Shown one piece after another: positions 51,632 to 60,490 of a DNA stretch of 64,000 nt; the first letter of the stretch is position 1; every line of letters starts with the position of its first letter. The notes under the pieces were generated by a model. The model saw nothing but the letters and a program-made list of their open reading frames with translations, did no database searches and was not told where the DNA came from. Made by a program: the position numbers and the translations under genes. The DNA is from Zobellia galactanivorans. GTDB taxonomy: Bacteria > Bacteroidota > Bacteroidia > Flavobacteriales > Flavobacteriaceae. The stretch covers positions 2,724,501 to 2,788,500 of the forward strand of contig NC_015844.1 in assembly GCF_000973105.1 (NCBI RefSeq), written 5' to 3'.

Positions 51632-52162
51632 ATGGCATCTAAAGCGATACACGCATATTATGACGATGATGATGTGCTAATGCTTGCCGTTAAGAAGGTA
51701 AAAGCAGCCAAGCATCACATTGAAGAGGTATATTGCCCATTTCCGGTTCACGGTTTAGACAAGGCTATGGGGCTTGCCCCTACGCGTATAGCCATTACAT
51801 CGTTTCTTTACGGTTGTGTTGGTTTGACAGTGGCAACTTTGATGATGAATTACATTATGATCGAAGATTGGCCCCAAGATATTGGAGGTAAGCCTAGTTT
51901 TAGCTATCTAGAGAATATGCCGGCTTTTGTACCGATTATGTTCGAGCTTACCGTATTCTTTGCAGCTCACTTAATGGTTATCACGTTTTACCTAAGAAGC
52001 CGGTTGTGGCCTTTTAAAGATGCTGAGAATCCTGATCCGCGTACTACCGATGACCATTTTTTAATGGAGATCGATATACACGATAACGAAAAAGAATTGA
52101 GAGATCTGTTGTTGGATACAGGGGCAGTCGAAATAAATATAGTGGAAAAAAACAGTCATTAA
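51632..52162 (+). CDS. actD: Alternative complex III subunit ActD (DUF3341)
   Basis: A 176-residue membrane subunit of the DUF3341 family. The N-terminal soluble domain has the sequence KHHIEEVYCPFPVHGLDKAM, then two TM helices (about 58-78 and about 103-127: AITSFLYGCVGLTVATLMM and FVPIMFELTVFFAAHLMVI). The C-terminal tail is cytoplasmic or periplasmic with TTDDHFLMEIDIHD. Homologues sit between ActC and ActE in Bacteroidota. It begins 2 bp after actC and ends 2 bp before actE, so translation is coupled. Confidence 0.95.
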   Translation: MASKAIHAYYDDDDVLMLAVKKVKAAKHHIEEVYCPFPVHGLDKAMGLAPTRIAITSFLYGCVGLTVATLMMNYIMIEDWPQDIGGKPSFSYLENMPAFVPIMFELTVFFAAHLMVITFYLRSRLWPFKDAENPDPRTTDDHFLMEIDIHDNEKELRDLLLDTGAVEINIVEKNSH

Positions 52163-52164
52163 AT

Positions 52165-52725
52165 ATGAACAGTTTTAGCAAAATAGGAATTGTTTTCGGG
52201 TTGCTACTGTGCGTTACGGCTTGTGCCGATAAAAACAGTCCCAACTATCAGTATATGCCTAATATGTACGAACCAGTAGGCTATGAAGCCTATGGGGAAG
52301 TCGATTTTCTGCCAAATGGGCAAGAGGCCATGGTGCCTCCTGCAAATACGATTTCGCGGGGATGGATTCCTTATGGTTACGAAAACACACCGGAAGGTAA
52401 AGAGTTGGCCAGGGTACAAAAGAGCCCCTTAGATTCGTTGAACATTGAATCTGATTTGGCGGTTGGTGCCGAGTTGTATACCATTTATTGTGCGATTTGT
52501 CATGGTGACAAGGGCGACGGTCAGGGTACATTGGTAAAAAGAGAAAAGATTTTAGGGGTACCGAGTTACGCCGATGAGGCGCGTAACATTACTATAGGTA
52601 CGGCTTACCATACAATTCAGTACGGTTTGAACTCAATGGGGTCTTATGCATCTCAATTGGATACCAAAGAGATGTGGCAGGTTTCGGAGTACGTGATGAA
52701 ATTGAAACAAGACTTAACGAAATAA
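52165..52725 (+). CDS. actE: Alternative complex III subunit ActE: mono-heme cytochrome c lipoprotein
   Basis: A 186-residue lipoprotein cytochrome. The signal (MNSFSKIGIVFGLLLCVTAC) ends in a lipobox with C20 as the lipid-bearing residue. The heme motif is YCAICHGDKGDGQG (C109-H113). The downstream Met ligand is probably in the NSMGSYASQL region. In complex III this subunit passes electrons onward toward cytochrome c or the terminal oxidase. Confidence 0.93.
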   Translation: MNSFSKIGIVFGLLLCVTACADKNSPNYQYMPNMYEPVGYEAYGEVDFLPNGQEAMVPPANTISRGWIPYGYENTPEGKELARVQKSPLDSLNIESDLAVGAELYTIYCAICHGDKGDGQGTLVKREKILGVPSYADEARNITIGTAYHTIQYGLNSMGSYASQLDTKEMWQVSEYVMKLKQDLTK

Positions 52726-52741
52726 TACTTAGAAAAGGGAT

Positions 52742-54070
52742 ATGTATACGTTTTCAAACAAATTAAAGATCGGTTCCTTTGTTTTAATGGCGCTTGGAAT
52801 ACTTGGTATTGCAATCGGATTCATTTCGGCACCGAGTACCGTTGAAGAAGCAAAAGCTATTGTTGCCAGCCATGGTGACGCACACGGTGATGCTCATGGT
52901 GCTACGGACGCACATGCCGCGGTTGCTGCCGATGCGCATGGTGAAGCGGCAGAAGCGCACGATGCCTCGCATGACGAGCATGTTTTTCACCAATTAAGGA
53001 ACAAGCCATGGGCGGCGCTTTACGTTGCGGCATTCTTTTTCTTTATGATCGCATTGGGAGTATTGGCCTTTTATGCCATTCAACGAGCGGCCCAAGCGGG
53101 TTGGTCGCCATTGCTATTTCGTGTGATGGAAGGAATTACCGCCTATTTGGTGCCGGGTGGTATAATAGTATTTGTAATATTGGTACTTTCCGTATTGCAC
53201 ATGAATCACCTATTTGTTTGGATGGATCCCGAAGTGGTGGCGCATGATCACCTTTTACAAGGAAAATCCGGGTATTTGAACCCTACTTTCTTCTTGATTC
53301 GTGCCGCTATATTCTTAGGCGGATGGATATTCTATAGGGAATACTCTAGAAAGCTTTCACTTAGACAAGATGAATCGGATGATAATTCCAATTTTAAATT
53401 GAACTTTAGATGGTCTGCCGCTTTCTTGGTATTCTATTTGGTTTCCGAGTCTATTATGTCTTGGGATTGGATCATGAGTGTTGACCCACACTGGTTCAGT
53501 ACACTTTTTGGATGGTATGTGTTTGCAAGTATGTTCGTGTCGGGTATTACGGTAATCGCTATGATAACCATATACTTGAAATCGAAAGGATACTTACCAG
53601 ATGTTAATGATAGCCATATTCATGATTTGGCCAAGTTTATGTTCGGTATCAGTATTTTCTGGACCTATCTTTGGTTCTCTCAGTTTATGTTGATCTGGTA
53701 TTCTAATATTCCTGAGGAAGTTACGTATTACGTAACTCGAATTGCCGATTATAGATTACCGTTTTTCGGAATGGTCGCTATGAACTTTTTATTCCCAGTA
53801 TTGCTCTTGATGAATAGTGATTACAAACGTTTGAATTGGTTTGTGGTTCTTACGGGTATCGTTATTCTAGCAGGGCACTATATGGATATCTTTAATATGA
53901 TAATGCCATCTACGGTGGGTGATCAATGGTTTATCGGTATTCCTGAGATAGGATCGATACTATTCTTTGCTGGAGCCTTTATTTTCTGGGTTTTCCGTGC
54001 CTTGAGCAGTGCGCCTTTACAACCGAAACGAAATCCGTTTATAGAAGAAAGCAGGCATTTTCATTATTAG
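52742..54070 (+). CDS. actF: Alternative complex III subunit ActF
   Basis: A 442-residue membrane subunit, paralogous in fold to ActC, with about ten TM helices. The first TM (about 10-30) is followed by a loop rich in His, Ala, Asp and Glu (44-83, nine histidines, with repeats of DAHG) and then the helical bundle. Recognised parts are SWDWIMSVDPHWFSTLFGWY and NIPEEVTYYVTRIADYRLP. It is the last act gene; coxB begins 30 bp later, suggesting one transcript for the quinol-oxidising complex and the oxidase. Confidence 0.94.
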   Translation: MYTFSNKLKIGSFVLMALGILGIAIGFISAPSTVEEAKAIVASHGDAHGDAHGATDAHAAVAADAHGEAAEAHDASHDEHVFHQLRNKPWAALYVAAFFFFMIALGVLAFYAIQRAAQAGWSPLLFRVMEGITAYLVPGGIIVFVILVLSVLHMNHLFVWMDPEVVAHDHLLQGKSGYLNPTFFLIRAAIFLGGWIFYREYSRKLSLRQDESDDNSNFKLNFRWSAAFLVFYLVSESIMSWDWIMSVDPHWFSTLFGWYVFASMFVSGITVIAMITIYLKSKGYLPDVNDSHIHDLAKFMFGISIFWTYLWFSQFMLIWYSNIPEEVTYYVTRIADYRLPFFGMVAMNFLFPVLLLMNSDYKRLNWFVVLTGIVILAGHYMDIFNMIMPSTVGDQWFIGIPEIGSILFFAGAFIFWVFRALSSAPLQPKRNPFIEESRHFHY

Positions 54071-54100
54071 TAATTTTAACGTATAATAGTAGAACGTACG

Positions 54101-55210
54101 ATGACTACATTATTGACTTTAGTGGTTTTGGCCCTTGTGGCAATAGCGATTTGGCAGATGACGAAGATTTTCGAACTGTCCCAGCTCAAGGCCGAAAATT
54201 CTCAAATAGCTAACGATTCAGATAACAAGACGAACGGATATCTACTGTTTGCGTTTCTTATCTTTATCTATGGTATAACCATTTTCAGCTTTTGGAATTA
54301 TGGTAAATACTTACTACCGGAAGCTGCATCCGAGCACGGTGGCGATTACGACTCCCTAATGTTGGTGTCTATGGTGATCATTTTCATCGTACAGACCTTG
54401 ACTCAGGCTTTACTTCATTATTTCGGATACAAATACAGGGGTGTTAAAGGAAGAAAGGCACTTTTCTTTGCCGATAACGACCGTTTGGAGTTTATTTGGA
54501 CGATTATTCCTGTAATTGTATTGGCAGGTCTTATCCTTTGGGGATTGTACACGTGGACCAATATTATGGATATCAATGACGAGGATGATCCTATTGTTGT
54601 AGAACTATATGCACAGCAGTTTAGCTGGACGGCCAGATACGCCGGTGATGATAATGTCTTGGGGAAGGCCAACGTTAGAATGATCGACATCAACAAGGCC
54701 AATGTTCTTGGGTTGGATGAATCTGACACCTATGCGGCCGATGATATCATCGTAAAAGAATTGCACTTGCCCGTGGGTAGAAAGGTGAATTTCAAAATGC
54801 GTTCACAAGATGTGTTGCATTCTGCTTACATGCCTCACTTTAGGGCGCAAATGAACTGTGTACCCGGTATGATTACCGAGTTCTCTTTTACACCGATTTA
54901 CACAACTGAGGAAATGCGTCAGAATCCCGATGTTGCCGCGAAGGTAAAACGAACCAACGAAATCAGGGCTGAGAGAGCCGCTAGGGGTGAAGATAATTCT
55001 GATCCTTGGGAATTCGATTATGTCTTGCTTTGTAACAAGATTTGTGGAAAGTCGCATTACAACATGCAAATGAAAATTATCGTCGAGACCCAAGAAGAGT
55101 ATGACGCTTGGATTGCCGAACAGAAAACTTTCGGTCAAAACATGGGGCAGGCCGATGCGGGTTCGACTGAGGATTTTGGTAAACTAGAAACGGCTACGGC
55201 AAGTCACTAA
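54101..55210 (+). CDS. coxB: Cytochrome c oxidase subunit II
   Basis: A 369-residue subunit II of a heme-copper oxidase. N-terminal TM helices (about 1-20, about 45-65, about 83-107, about 130-152) precede the CuA domain. CuA ligands are visible: a His in QDVLHSAYMPHF, then CNKICGKSHYNM (CxxxC, H and M). TIIPVIVLAGLILWGLYTW is the typical last TM helix before the cupredoxin domain. The N-terminal region has an extra TM segment compared with the mitochondrial type. It is linked to actF by 30 bp and to coxA by 66 bp. Confidence 0.95.
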   Translation: MTTLLTLVVLALVAIAIWQMTKIFELSQLKAENSQIANDSDNKTNGYLLFAFLIFIYGITIFSFWNYGKYLLPEAASEHGGDYDSLMLVSMVIIFIVQTLTQALLHYFGYKYRGVKGRKALFFADNDRLEFIWTIIPVIVLAGLILWGLYTWTNIMDINDEDDPIVVELYAQQFSWTARYAGDDNVLGKANVRMIDINKANVLGLDESDTYAADDIIVKELHLPVGRKVNFKMRSQDVLHSAYMPHFRAQMNCVPGMITEFSFTPIYTTEEMRQNPDVAAKVKRTNEIRAERAARGEDNSDPWEFDYVLLCNKICGKSHYNMQMKIIVETQEEYDAWIAEQKTFGQNMGQADAGSTEDFGKLETATASH

Positions 55211-55276
55211 GTCTTTATACGGAAGGCGTACTTGCTAGTTAGAAAAGGAAAATTTTATAATTAAAGAATAACAAAT

Positions 55277-57106
55277 ATGTCTGTTACTGCAAATGCACAG
55301 GTTGATGATCATGCACATGACGATCATGAGCATCACCACAAACAAACCTTTGTAACCAAATATATATTTAGTCAGGATCATAAAATGATCTCTAAACAAT
55401 ATTTGATTCTTGGTGTATTCGTTATGGGGGCAATAGGTATTGCAATGTCTCTTTTGTTCCGGATGCAATTGGCTTGGCCAGGTGAATCCTTTTCGGTTTT
55501 CGAAGCTTTATTGGGTAAGTGGGCACCAGAAGGTGTTATGGATGCCGATGTATACCTTGCTTTGGTGACCATCCACGGTACCTTAATGGTATTTTTCGTA
55601 CTTACACAGGGGTTGAGTGGTACCTTTAGTAATTTACTTATTCCATTGCAGATTGGCGCGCGTGATATGGCATCTGGTTTTATGAACATGTTATCGTTCT
55701 GGATGTTCTTTGTTTCGTGTATTATAATGTTATCTTCTTTATTTTTAGAAGCAGGTCCTGCGGCAGCGGGATGGACAATCTATCCGCCTTTAAGTGCTTT
55801 GCCAATGGCGCAGCCTGGTTCTGGTATGGGTATGACACTTTGGTTGGTCGCAATGGCAATATTCATTGCTTCTTCTCTTATTGGGTCTTTGAATTATGTA
55901 GTGACCGTAATTAACCTTCGTACCAAGGGAATGTCTATGACTAGATTGCCATTGACTATTTGGGCATTTTTTGTAACTGCTATTATTGGTATTATATCTT
56001 TCCCGGTATTATTGTCTGCAGCATTGCTGTTGATAATGGATAGAAGTTTTGGAACATCCTTTTTCTTGTCCGATATATTTATACAAGGTGAAGTTTTGCA
56101 TTACCAAGGTGGTTCTCCTGTATTATATGAACACCTTTTCTGGTTCTTGGGTCACCCTGAAGTTTACATTGTGATCTTACCGGCAATGGGTATCGTATCT
56201 GAAGTGATGGCGGTAAATGCAAGAAAGCCGATTTTTGGTTATCGAGCGATGATCGCTTCTATTTTGGCAATCGCATTCTTGTCGACCATTGTTTGGGGTC
56301 ACCATATGTTTATCTCTGGTATGAACCCGTTCTTGGGATCGGTATTTACCTTTACTACCTTGTTGATCGCTATTCCTTCTGCGGTAAAAGCGTTTAACTG
56401 GATAACCACTCTTTGGAAAGGTAACTTGCAGTTGAATCCGGCGATGCTGTTTTCAATCGGTATGGTTTCTACCTTTATTACTGGGGGTCTAACAGGTATC
56501 ATCTTAGGTGATAGTACTCTTGATATCAATGTTCATGATACTTATTTTGTAATTGCCCACTTCCACTTGGTAATGGGTATATCTGCACTATACGGGATGT
56601 TTGCCGGTATTTACCACTGGTTCCCGATAATGTTCGAAGGTAAGATGATGAATAAGAACCTAGGTTATGTTCATTTTTGGATTACCGCAGTTGGTTCTTA
56701 TGGTGTTTTCTTTCCGATGCATTTTGTCGGAATGGCAGGTGTACCTAGACGTTATTATGAGAACACCGCTTTCCCGATGTTCGATGAATTGACCGATATT
56801 CAAGTATTGATGACCGTGTTCGCCATCATCACGGCAGCGGCACAGCTTGTATTTGTATTCAACTTTGTAAGAAGTATATTCTACGGTAAGGTTGGTCCTA
56901 TAAACCCTTGGAAGGCGACTTCCTTGGAATGGACTGCTCCACAGAAACACATTCATGGGAACTGGCCAGGTGCCATTCCTGAAGTTCACCGTTGGGCCTA
57001 TGATTATAGTAAGGTCGACGCGAACGGCGAGTACATTATTCCGGGACAGGATTTTATCCCACAGACCGTACCGCTTCAAGAAGATGAAGAAGAACTTCAG
57101 CACTAA
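55277..57106 (+). CDS. coxA: Cytochrome c oxidase subunit I
   Basis: A 609-residue heme-copper oxidase core with twelve TM helices. Ligands are recognisable: low-spin heme His in ALVTIHGTLMVFF; CuB and the Tyr cross-link in EHLFWFLGHPEVYIVIL; VWGHHMFISG; and NVHDTYFVIAHFHLVMG for heme a3 and heme a. The N-terminus is histidine- and aspartate-rich (DDHAHDDHEHHH, 10-21). A transcription terminator at 57130-57162 closes the act-cox run. This is the terminal oxidase of the aerobic chain fed by complex III. Confidence 0.97.
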   Translation: MSVTANAQVDDHAHDDHEHHHKQTFVTKYIFSQDHKMISKQYLILGVFVMGAIGIAMSLLFRMQLAWPGESFSVFEALLGKWAPEGVMDADVYLALVTIHGTLMVFFVLTQGLSGTFSNLLIPLQIGARDMASGFMNMLSFWMFFVSCIIMLSSLFLEAGPAAAGWTIYPPLSALPMAQPGSGMGMTLWLVAMAIFIASSLIGSLNYVVTVINLRTKGMSMTRLPLTIWAFFVTAIIGIISFPVLLSAALLLIMDRSFGTSFFLSDIFIQGEVLHYQGGSPVLYEHLFWFLGHPEVYIVILPAMGIVSEVMAVNARKPIFGYRAMIASILAIAFLSTIVWGHHMFISGMNPFLGSVFTFTTLLIAIPSAVKAFNWITTLWKGNLQLNPAMLFSIGMVSTFITGGLTGIILGDSTLDINVHDTYFVIAHFHLVMGISALYGMFAGIYHWFPIMFEGKMMNKNLGYVHFWITAVGSYGVFFPMHFVGMAGVPRRYYENTAFPMFDELTDIQVLMTVFAIITAAAQLVFVFNFVRSIFYGKVGPINPWKATSLEWTAPQKHIHGNWPGAIPEVHRWAYDYSKVDANGEYIIPGQDFIPQTVPLQEDEEELQH

Positions 57107-57129
57107 ATGCTGGACTAACTCAAATGTAC

Positions 57130-57162
57130 AATGCCTAACTTTTATAGTTAGGCATTTTTTTT
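57130..57162 (+). terminator. Terminator of the act-cox operon
   Basis: AATGCCTAACT pairs perfectly with AGTTAGGCATT around a 5-nt loop and is followed by a T run. It begins 24 bp after coxA. Confidence 0.9.
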
Positions 57163-57194
57163 GACCCTTATATTTAACATTTACACTACTTTTG
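57160..57194 (+). promoter_or_regulatory. Promoter of the GIN-domain gene, TTTG-N23-TACTTTTG
   Basis: A TTTG at 57160-57163, in the tail of the coxA terminator, and TACTTTTG at 57187-57194 are 23 nt apart, at the upper edge of normal spacing. The ATG at 57264 is 69 nt further. Confidence 0.55.
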
Positions 57195-57263
57195 ATAATT
57201 GAAATCTGCGGGCGTTTCAAAATCCAATTTCTTTTTAACGACCTGTGTTAACGATGTTTTAGG

Positions 57264-58085
57264 ATGAAGAATCTGGTTTTTCTATTTGTTGTTCTTTTCG
57301 TTTGTCAAGGTTTCTCCCAACGTAAGCCTAAAATAAAGGGAAACAAAAGTGTTATTGAGGTCTATCAAGGCCTACCCCCTTTTCATGCGATAGAGTTGCG
57401 TGACGGACTTGAAATCAAGCTCCATGATGCAACGGAAGAAGGGGTGTCTATTGTAGCCGATGACAACCTAATCGATGTTTTGAGGTTTAGGGTAATCGAT
57501 AGTGTTTTGCAGATCAGTTCGTTTTACAATATTACAAGAAAGAAGAAACTTGAAATCACGGTCGACTACATCTACCTTGAGGGGATTACCATGTATGATG
57601 GAAAGATAGATATGGACGGGGCCATCAACTCAAAGGACCTCTACGTAGATTTGCATGAATCCGCAAGGCTCAACTTAAACGCCGATGCCGAAATCCTCAA
57701 TATCAATATGGAAGGGAATAGTTCGGGAGATTTTAATATTGCGGGAAGGGAAATGAACCTAGTGCTAAAGGATAGGGTCGATGTTGAGATTTATGCAAAT
57801 ACCCATCTGAACAATATCAAGATGTATAAGAACGCTACCGCTATTCTTGAAGGAACGGCCATTGAGTTATATGCCAATCTTCTTGAGAACTCTAAGTTAA
57901 AGGGGGAGAAGCTGGAAGCTGAATCCATATATTTGACCGTAGAGGAATCGGCTACGGCCGAAGTGCGGCCCACCCAAAATATTCAACTGTCTTCAAGTGG
58001 CAATGCCAAGACCTACCTGTTCGGTGAAGGAAAAGTCGAAATTATCGATTTCCTCGACACTTCTGAATTGCATAAGGAAAAGTAA
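57264..58085 (+). CDS. DUF2807/GIN domain exported protein
   Basis: A 273-residue protein with a signal peptide (MKNLVFLFVVLFVCQGFSQ). The rest resembles the GIN (DUF2807) fold, a right-handed beta-helix-like head: repeats of alternating strands with LNLNADAEILNINMEGNSSG and AILEGTAIELYANLLENSKL. Such domains occur in many exported Bacteroidota proteins and are suspected adhesin or sensor parts. No catalytic residue is recognised. It stands alone between the cox operon and a convergent acyl-CoA oxidase gene, ending 21 bp from it. Confidence 0.82.
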   Translation: MKNLVFLFVVLFVCQGFSQRKPKIKGNKSVIEVYQGLPPFHAIELRDGLEIKLHDATEEGVSIVADDNLIDVLRFRVIDSVLQISSFYNITRKKKLEITVDYIYLEGITMYDGKIDMDGAINSKDLYVDLHESARLNLNADAEILNINMEGNSSGDFNIAGREMNLVLKDRVDVEIYANTHLNNIKMYKNATAILEGTAIELYANLLENSKLKGEKLEAESIYLTVEESATAEVRPTQNIQLSSSGNAKTYLFGEGKVEIIDFLDTSELHKEK

Positions 58086-58106
58086 ACAATTCCTAAGAAT
58101 ACTTTT

Positions 58107-60371
58107 CTACTGGGTAATGGGTGCCGTCATGCAGTGCTCGGGTATGCCAAAGCCGTCGACCAAAACGCCTATATGGGGTCTTAGCTCGGTGCATAGCCGC
58201 TCTACGCGCTGCCGTATGGCCTTTGATTTCGTTCCGCCGATATAACCTTGTTCCAAGTACCATTCCGCATCCTGCCTGATGGTATGAAGTGCGTGGAGCG
58301 TGCCTAGTTTCTGAAAGAGTGTACGGTTTTTGTCGTCCTCGATGTCTTGGATAAAATCAATGAAGGTGTTATAGGCCAATTCATTGCTGTAGGCCTTGCC
58401 CAATGCCAAAAGGTGGGTCTGCACTTTTAGGAAGGCTTGATAGGAAGGTACCCCTTGTTTTATGTAGTCACGGATGCGCATGGCCAGGGTGTAGGTCAGC
58501 CGTCTTGTGCGATACTCCAAGGCGTGTTTGTGAAACTTTGGATTGTACAAGTGGTCTTTGTCTACCTTGTTGGAGTATATCGGGTTAATCGTCGTTAGCT
58601 TGTCGTTGATCTGCATGCCCAATATTTTTAGTACGGCCGAAAATCCTGCGCTATTGAATTCCGATTTGAAATCGGACAACACCCCTTTTGCCGCCAATAA
58701 AAGAAGAACGGTATTGTCGCCTTCAAAAGTGGTGAAGATATCCACGTCGCCTTTCAGGTCGGCGATTCGGTTTTCAAGAAGATAGCCTTTTCCGCCACAG
58801 GCTTCGCGACATTCTTGAATGCTGTCGTTGGCGTACCAGGTGATGATCGATTTTAAGCCTGCGACCTGGGTCTCTACCTTTCTTTTGTCCGGTTCTGAAG
58901 GGTCGCAATAGAGCTGCATCATCTTATCAAGGGTTACGTGATATACATAGGCGCTTGCTACTAACGGCGTTAGTCGTAATTGGTGGGAGGGGTAATCCAT
59001 TAATAGGTCTTCCTGTATTTTAACGCTGTCATTGAACTGTCTTCTTTTTAGGGCGTGTTTGATGGCTACGGCCAGGGCAAATTTCGCCCCTCCGAGTCCT
59101 GCTCGGGCGACGCAAATTCTTCCCCCTACCAAGGTGCCGAGCATGGTAAAGAAGCGTTTGTTCGGATTTTTGATTTCGGAATAGTAAGAGCCGTCTTCCT
59201 TGATGTCTCCATATCTGTTGAGTAGGTTCTCCCTGGGAACGGCAACTTGGTCAAACCATATTTTACCGTTGTCCACCCCGTTGAGTCCTAGTTTGTATCC
59301 ATTATCCTCTACGGTTACCCCAGGCAGAAGTTCGTGCTCCTTATTCCTAAGTGGGACCAGAATGGCGTGAACGCCTTCGTTTTTTCCGTTAACTATGAGT
59401 TGGGCGAATACCGTGGCCATTTTAGAGTGCAGGGCATTGCCAATATATTCTTTGTTGTCGTTTTTGCCAGGGGTATGGATTACAATCTCGTCGGTCGCTT
59501 TGTTATAGGTTGCGGTGGTTTTTATTCCACGCACATTGGAGCCGTGCCCCGTTTCCGTCATGGCAAAGCATCCTAAGAGTTCGGTCTTTCCTGTCTTTGT
59601 AAGGTATTGGTCGTGATGTTTTTTAGTGCCTAGTTTTTGTATGCTCCCACCGAATAGTCCGAATTGAACACCGAATTTGATAGATAGGCTACCGTCGGCG
59701 AACATCATGTTTTCGAACATATAGGCATAACCTTCCATGTCATCGGTGCCTCCGTAGGCCTCTGGGTATGCCATGGCCCCATAACCCTTATCCGCCAAAA
59801 ACTTCACTTGCTTCAAGACGGTTTCCCTGAATTTTTCTTTGTTACGATGTACTTCCCATTTAAAAATGGGGTCGGCCAATGTCTTTCTAAAGCTATCGAC
59901 TACCGTGGCGTGCTTTCCCTTTAAGATCGTATCGATGGCATCGGCACTGTAGAAATCCGAAGTAGATTTGTGCACTACCTCCACGTCAAAGAGGTGGTTG
60001 TAATGGTTGGGTTGAATGCCCAATTGTATTTCAATGTGTTTCAGTTGGTCGTTAAACGGGCACTCTTTCTTGTAATGACATACTATTTTTTGACTAAAGG
60101 AGGTCAGGGGATAGGTTTCGCTTTCGGTCAATTTTACGGAGGAATTCGAAATGGTCCGTTTCCATTTTTTTAGTTCCGAATTGGCTGGGGGATTATTGGT
60201 GTTGAGCCATGTAAGCAACTGCGCACGACTCCTTTCCGATAGGGAGTTATCTGCATCTATAGCATTTTGTACTACGTCGATTTCAGACGTCGTAAGTAGG
60301 TCGTCGGACCAGATGACATAGAAAAAGGGAATGTACTGAAGTATTTCTGAGGAGTAAGTGGAGTCTTGCAT
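58107..60371 (-). CDS. Acyl-CoA dehydrogenase/oxidase family flavoprotein
   Basis: A 754-residue flavin enzyme of the acyl-CoA oxidase-like branch. The FAD/acyl-CoA dehydrogenase middle domain has GCFAMTETGHGSNVRGIKTT, then LGLNGVDNGKIWFDQVAVPR and the C-terminal helical part ACGGKGYLLENRIADLKGD with the catalytic Glu in TTFEGDNTVLL. Residues 1-110 are an extra N-terminal domain and the C-terminus resembles ACOX (two helical domains). It oxidises acyl-CoA in fatty acid breakdown; whether electrons go to O2 or to an electron-transfer flavoprotein is open. It is convergent with the GIN gene and diverges from ruvB by 119 bp. Confidence 0.9.
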   Translation of the reverse strand: MQDSTYSSEILQYIPFFYVIWSDDLLTTSEIDVVQNAIDADNSLSERSRAQLLTWLNTNNPPANSELKKWKRTISNSSVKLTESETYPLTSFSQKIVCHYKKECPFNDQLKHIEIQLGIQPNHYNHLFDVEVVHKSTSDFYSADAIDTILKGKHATVVDSFRKTLADPIFKWEVHRNKEKFRETVLKQVKFLADKGYGAMAYPEAYGGTDDMEGYAYMFENMMFADGSLSIKFGVQFGLFGGSIQKLGTKKHHDQYLTKTGKTELLGCFAMTETGHGSNVRGIKTTATYNKATDEIVIHTPGKNDNKEYIGNALHSKMATVFAQLIVNGKNEGVHAILVPLRNKEHELLPGVTVEDNGYKLGLNGVDNGKIWFDQVAVPRENLLNRYGDIKEDGSYYSEIKNPNKRFFTMLGTLVGGRICVARAGLGGAKFALAVAIKHALKRRQFNDSVKIQEDLLMDYPSHQLRLTPLVASAYVYHVTLDKMMQLYCDPSEPDKRKVETQVAGLKSIITWYANDSIQECREACGGKGYLLENRIADLKGDVDIFTTFEGDNTVLLLLAAKGVLSDFKSEFNSAGFSAVLKILGMQINDKLTTINPIYSNKVDKDHLYNPKFHKHALEYRTRRLTYTLAMRIRDYIKQGVPSYQAFLKVQTHLLALGKAYSNELAYNTFIDFIQDIEDDKNRTLFQKLGTLHALHTIRQDAEWYLEQGYIGGTKSKAIRQRVERLCTELRPHIGVLVDGFGIPEHCMTAPITQ

Positions 60372-60475
60372 AGAATGAAATTACGAAAATTATTTTCACG
60401 GTAAGATGGAATCCGACCATTTGGAAAACGATGTATTCCCCTTGTAAAGTATAGTGGGCTTGTTTCTTTTTCCAT

Positions 60476-60483
60476 TATCTTTG
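60476..60483 (+). promoter_or_regulatory. -7 box TATCTTTG 7 nt before ruvB
   Basis: TATCTTTG ends 7 nt before the ruvB ATG at 60491. The start of RuvB is typical of the family, so the transcript would have almost no leader. A TTG lies 13 nt upstream of the box, tighter than normal. Confidence 0.5.
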
Positions 60484-60490
60484 TTTTGAT

